A DNA stretch of 64,000 nt, taken from Parapedobacter pyrenivorans_A (lineage in GTDB: Bacteria > Bacteroidota > Bacteroidia > Sphingobacteriales > Sphingobacteriaceae). Positions 60,554 through 64,000 of the stretch are shown in pieces. The notes beneath the pieces were generated by a model. The model was given only the letters and a program-made list of their open reading frames with translations. It had not been told where the DNA came from and ran no database searches. The translations under genes and the position numbers were made by a program. Each line of letters starts with the position of its first letter. The stretch's first letter is position 1. The stretch lies in assembly GCF_041925275.1 (NCBI RefSeq), contig NZ_JBHEUZ010000002.1, positions 434,001 to 498,000 of the forward strand. The letters run 5' to 3'.

Positions 60554-61762
60554 ATGGACGATAGAGAACGATATAACGAAGATCAGCAGGCAGACCGGAT
60601 TAGCCGGACATTGGCCCGCCTTATGCATGGCGGCGAGCTCAATGAAACCGAACAATCGGAGCTGAAACAATGGTTGCTTGCAGACGAAAGGCATCAGGCA
60701 CTTTTCGATTCGCTCGGTAGCGGTCCAGCATTGGTTGATGCGCTGTCAACCTTCGCCAAAGCCGATACGGACGCGGCCTTTGCGCGCGTTCGGGAGCAGT
60801 GGGCCGAGCCGGCGCTACGGAGTTCAGGTAAGGTACGTAAGTTGTTGCGTTGGTTGCCCTATGCAGCGGCAGTGGTTGTGGCAATCGGCACCGTGATGTG
60901 GTATATCCACAAAGAAGGTGGTGTACAGCCGCCGGAAATTGCCCATACATCAACGAAAGATATTCCCGCCGGTGGCAACCGGGCAGTCCTTCAGTTGGCC
61001 GATGGCCGTACCATCAATTTGGACGAAACCCAAACAGGTATCGTTGTAGGTGGCGATGACATCACCTACCTTGATGGAACCTCGGTAGCGACCTCTCTGG
61101 TCGCTGACGATGAGGTTGATGCCGAAGAGATGGTATTGTCTACACCCAAAGGAGGTACCTACCAAATTGCACTTCCCGACGGTTCGAAGGTATGGCTCAA
61201 TGCCGCATCGACATTAAAATACCCATCCCGATTTTCTGCTAAAGAACGAGTTGTGGAACTGGTCGGGGAAGCGTATTTCGATGTGGTAAAAGATGAACGA
61301 ACCCCGTTCAAGGTCGTTAGCGCAGGCCAGACCGTCGAAGTGTTGGGTACGGAATTTAATGTATCCGCCTACCCGGATGAGGAGGCCATCAACACCACAT
61401 TGGTAGAGGGAAGTGTGCGTGTAGCATTGGCGGGCGGTGACCAGTCGCCTGTCGTCATACGTCCCGGCCAACAAGCTACCACGCACAAATCGTCTCTTAA
61501 CGTCAGCGAAGTGGATATCTTCGACTACACCGCTTGGAAAGACGGCATCATTGTGCTTAATAGTGCCCGATTGCCTGACGTGATGCGGCAAGTAGAGCGG
61601 TGGTACGATGTGGCAATTGCGCTTCCGGCGTTGAAGACGGATAAGACCGCTTATGTAATCATCAATAGGAATGAAAGCCTGTCAAGTGTGCTGAAGGCAC
61701 TTGAAGAAACTTATGGAGTGAAACTTAAACTAGAAGGAAGGAGGGTTAGCCTTATCGATTAA
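60554..61762 (+). CDS. FecR family anti-sigma factor
   Basis: 402 residues. Cytoplasmic N-terminal part (about 1-95) that binds the sigma factor, one membrane helix at about 98-115 (L-P-Y-A-A-A-V-V-V-A-I-G-T-V), then a periplasmic FecR domain with T-P-K-G-G-T-Y-Q-I-A-L-P-D-G-S-K-V-W-L-N-A-A-S and a C-terminal DUF4974-like domain (L-P-D-V-M-R-Q-V-E-R-W-Y-D-V) that meets the STN domain of the transporter. Acts as signal relay between transporter and sigma factor. Confidence 0.95.
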   Translation: MDDRERYNEDQQADRISRTLARLMHGGELNETEQSELKQWLLADERHQALFDSLGSGPALVDALSTFAKADTDAAFARVREQWAEPALRSSGKVRKLLRWLPYAAAVVVAIGTVMWYIHKEGGVQPPEIAHTSTKDIPAGGNRAVLQLADGRTINLDETQTGIVVGGDDITYLDGTSVATSLVADDEVDAEEMVLSTPKGGTYQIALPDGSKVWLNAASTLKYPSRFSAKERVVELVGEAYFDVVKDERTPFKVVSAGQTVEVLGTEFNVSAYPDEEAINTTLVEGSVRVALAGGDQSPVVIRPGQQATTHKSSLNVSEVDIFDYTAWKDGIIVLNSARLPDVMRQVERWYDVAIALPALKTDKTAYVIINRNESLSSVLKALEETYGVKLKLEGRRVSLID

Positions 61763-61814
61763 GAGGGACTTTTTCAACCGCGGGACTTGGTCACGCGTCT
61801 GTCGCAACGAAGAA

Positions 61815-61845
61815 GCCGAATTTCGACTGACCCTCGAAATCCGGC
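61815..61845 (+). promoter_or_regulatory. Hairpin between fecR and the STN-SusC gene
   Basis: GCCGAATTTCGA (61815-61826) pairs with TCGAAATCCGGC (61834-61845) with one mismatch and a 7-nt loop. No long T-run follows. It lies in the 146-bp gap ahead of the transporter and may be an attenuator or an mRNA-stabilising element. Confidence 0.5.
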
Positions 61846-61908
61846 GGTTGTCGGGCAGAAAACCAATTACTGAACGTATATTTTTTTCTAACCAACAGTA
61901 CAAACATA

Positions 61909-64000
61909 ATGAATGATAACCATTATGCCAACTATCGCTCACGGCTTTTTTTCCGGTGGTCAGTCTTTGGCAAAGTGCCTTTACAAGCACTCCTGATTAT
62001 GAAGCTAACGATTTTACTTACCTGTGTGCTATGCTTCCAATCGCTGGCTAGTGCTTTTGCACAAAAAGTAGATATCCAAGTCAACAACAAGTCACTCAAA
62101 TCCGTCATCCAGCAGTTGCAGCGGCAAAGCGGGTATTCTTTTGTCTTGGATGAGGCTTATTTTACCCAGGCCAAGCCGGTTACATTATCATTGAAAGGCG
62201 TGGAAATATTGGATGCACTGCCGTATGTGTTTGCCGACCAGCCTTTTGACTATCAGGTAGAGGGCAAGGTCGTGTATTTCGCCCCTAAGCGAACGGCAAG
62301 CCGTACAGATTCACATAATTTACAGCAACAACGTGCGGTAACCGGAAGGGTTACGGATGAACAAGGGAACCCGTTGGAAGGGGTGACGGTAAGACTGAAA
62401 GGTACGAATGTGGCAACAACGACGAATGCTGAAGGTACTTACAAAATAAATGATGTAAGTAGTGGAAGTGAGATTACGTACAGTATAGTTGGCTTTGATT
62501 CGATGGAAATCCGCATAGTTGATAAAGTCACTATTAATGTTTCGATGAAGGCAACAGTGAGTGATATCGAAGAAGTGGTGGTTGTAGGATATGGCACGCA
62601 AAAGAAGAGCGATTTAACCGGATCGATTCATCGTGTAGACGCATCTCAGTATGAGACACAGTCTACAACGAACTTAATCGATATGTTGAACGGCACTGTT
62701 GCCGGGTTTAACTCTAATCAGGGCAGAACCGCAGCGGGCGGCGGATCGACAGAGATCAGAGGGCCCAATTCAATTGCAGCCAGTAACAGTCCGTTGCTGG
62801 TATTGGACGGAGTGATTTTTAATGGTAATATCAGCGATATCAATCCGTCTGATATTGAAACAATCGATATCCTGAAAGATGCCAGCGCCGCGGCAGTCTT
62901 CGGCGCGAGGTCCGCGGCGGGCGTTTTAATCATCACGACAAAAAGGGGCAAAATCGGTAAACCCGAAATCAGTGTATCGGCCGATGCCGGGCTTGTTGGT
63001 ACTACACATCTGGTGAATTCTTTCGGGCCGGCTGCCTATTTACAGGCGAGAGCTACTGTTTTAAGGCAAATTTACCCGAATAGACCGTACGAGTATTATA
63101 CAAATCCTGATCAGTTGCCCGCTAACATTACCCTGAATGAATGGAAGAATTATGACATTACGCCGTCTGACGATCCGGTCGGGATGTGGCTGAACCGTCT
63201 GTCGCTCTCTCCGGAAGAGCAGGAAAATTATCTGGCCAATAAAACCACCAACTGGTCTGACCTGGTTTTTCAAAACGGAATACGGCAAAATTATGATGTA
63301 AGCATCGCCGGTGGAGGAAAAGATGCGCGGTACTTTTTCTCGGGTGGATATACGCATAATGAGGGTAATGTCGTCGGAGACGTATTTAAAACATTCAGGA
63401 GCAGAGTAAACATTGATACCGATATCGCGTCTTTCTTAAAGATTGGTGTAAATGCCCAATTTAAGGATGAAGATAATAGTGCTGTGCCTGCTTCATTTGA
63501 TACCAATTATGAAAGGCAGAGCCCCTACGGGAAGGTGTATAACGATGATGGAACCATGACTTGGTTCCCTAATAATGACAATATTGCCGCAAACCCGCTG
63601 TCTTTAGCTACTCACCGTGATAAGTTTACAAAAAGACAGGCTCTTTTCGCTACTTTTTTTGCCGATATAGCCCTTCCTTTTGATATTTCCTACAGGGTTT
63701 CTTTCCAAAATCGGTATGCCTGGGTAAAAGACTACCTTTTCGATCCTCTGGAGACTGCACGGGGTGCTAACAATGGCGGTATCGGAAGTCGGAACAATAG
63801 CTCCATTAACGAATGGATGGTGGATAATATCCTGAATTGGAATCGTACTTTTTCCGGTATCCATAAGTTTGATCTGACATTTCTGTTTAACGTGGAAAAG
63901 TATCAGGGATGGTCCGATTCCCAGCAAAACCTCCAGATAATGCCAAGTACTGTTTTGGGATACCATGCGTTGCACGCCGGGAGCCATCCTACGCTGGAAA
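61909..64000 (+). CDS. SusC-like TonB-dependent transporter with STN domain (3' partial)
   Basis: 697 residues are visible and the frame is open at the window edge. The start M-N-D-N-H-Y and the segment K-V-P-L-Q-A-L-L-I-M-K-L-T-I before the hydrophobic signal core are typical of Sphingobacteriaceae STN-SusC proteins, so ATG 61909 was preferred over ATG 61999. The STN domain follows (V-D-I-Q-V-N-N-K-S-L-K-S-V-I-Q-Q-L; V-E-G-K-V-V-Y-F), then a CarboxypepD_reg domain (V-T-G-R-V-T-D-E-Q-G-N-P-L), D-I-E-E-V-V-V-V-G-Y-G-T-Q and the plug (L-L-V-L-D-G-V; A-S-A-A-A-V-F-G-A-R-S-A-A-G-V). The STN domain passes the substrate signal to FecR. A SusD gene is expected beyond the window. Confidence 0.95.
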   Translation, partial: MNDNHYANYRSRLFFRWSVFGKVPLQALLIMKLTILLTCVLCFQSLASAFAQKVDIQVNNKSLKSVIQQLQRQSGYSFVLDEAYFTQAKPVTLSLKGVEILDALPYVFADQPFDYQVEGKVVYFAPKRTASRTDSHNLQQQRAVTGRVTDEQGNPLEGVTVRLKGTNVATTTNAEGTYKINDVSSGSEITYSIVGFDSMEIRIVDKVTINVSMKATVSDIEEVVVVGYGTQKKSDLTGSIHRVDASQYETQSTTNLIDMLNGTVAGFNSNQGRTAAGGGSTEIRGPNSIAASNSPLLVLDGVIFNGNISDINPSDIETIDILKDASAAAVFGARSAAGVLIITTKRGKIGKPEISVSADAGLVGTTHLVNSFGPAAYLQARATVLRQIYPNRPYEYYTNPDQLPANITLNEWKNYDITPSDDPVGMWLNRLSLSPEEQENYLANKTTNWSDLVFQNGIRQNYDVSIAGGGKDARYFFSGGYTHNEGNVVGDVFKTFRSRVNIDTDIASFLKIGVNAQFKDEDNSAVPASFDTNYERQSPYGKVYNDDGTMTWFPNNDNIAANPLSLATHRDKFTKRQALFATFFADIALPFDISYRVSFQNRYAWVKDYLFDPLETARGANNGGIGSRNNSSINEWMVDNILNWNRTFSGIHKFDLTFLFNVEKYQGWSDSQQNLQIMPSTVLGYHALHAGSHPTLE

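Noticed and set aside
1..64000. tRNA, rRNA, CRISPR array, insertion sequence or prophage
   Set aside because: I looked for cloverleaf-type palindromes, regular spacer-repeat arrays, transposase motifs and integrase genes and saw none. A dedicated scan (tRNAscan-SE, Infernal) would settle small RNAs.

Overview
The window comes from a member of the Bacteroidota, most likely family Sphingobacteriaceae (Parapedobacter/Pedobacter-like; genus is inference). The reasons are three SusC-type TonB transporters with SusD partners, an ECF sigma/FecR/STN-SusC cassette, N-succinylornithine-type arginine genes, A-rich ribosome-binding regions, and promoters of the Bacteroidota type TTTG-N19/20-TAnnTTTG in front of many genes. 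Base composition looks near 50 % GC. I saw no tRNA, rRNA, CRISPR array or insertion sequence.

Region 1 (1-1490): the 3' end of a class-C beta-lactamase-like serine hydrolase, a small CoA-binding protein and a GNAT acetyltransferase.

Region 2 (1607-21018): a self-contained myo-inositol utilisation locus built like a polysaccharide utilisation locus (PUL). Two LacI-family regulators converge with overlapping 3' ends. An exported PLC/GDPD-like phosphodiesterase and a SusC/SusD pair follow. Then comes a tight operon covering every step from myo-inositol to acetyl-CoA: iolJ-iolB-iolC-iolD-Na+/solute symporter-iolA-iolE-iolG. A GH88 unsaturated glucuronyl hydrolase with its own promoter closes the locus. 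An identical 20-bp operator-like sequence stands upstream of the phosphodiesterase and of iolJ, and a related site overlaps the -33 element of the GH88 gene, so the locus looks like one LacI regulon. The surface enzymes suggest that inositol is taken from a larger molecule such as an inositol phospholipid or glycolipid (inference).

Region 3 (21242-36522): the S10-spc-alpha ribosomal cluster from rplC to rplQ with secY, map, infA and rpoA. It starts at rplC behind a perfect consensus promoter, without rpsJ, and ends in a strong terminator. A second promoter precedes infA, and there are structured gaps before rpmC and rpoA.

Region 4 (36685-42162): arginine/proline genes argD-argF'-GNAT-argB-proC-argE, of the N-succinyl type by active-site residue. 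Two small genes follow, a PepSY-like lipoprotein and a YbjQ family protein.

Region 5 (43087-59705): a beta-glucan PUL, mostly on the minus strand: SusC, SusD, a PKD surface lipoprotein, GH16, GH5, GH30 and GH5. A membrane Y_Y_Y/LuxR-type regulator lies upstream and a divergent GH20 hexosaminidase lies beyond it. Enzyme content fits beta-1,3/1,6-glucan, perhaps from fungal walls. Paired direct repeats with 11-bp phase lie upstream of the susC promoter.

Region 6 (59887-64000): ECF sigma factor, FecR anti-sigma factor and an STN-containing SusC transporter that runs off the end of the window, i.e. a cell-surface signalling unit. A possible gene remnant lies just before it on the minus strand.
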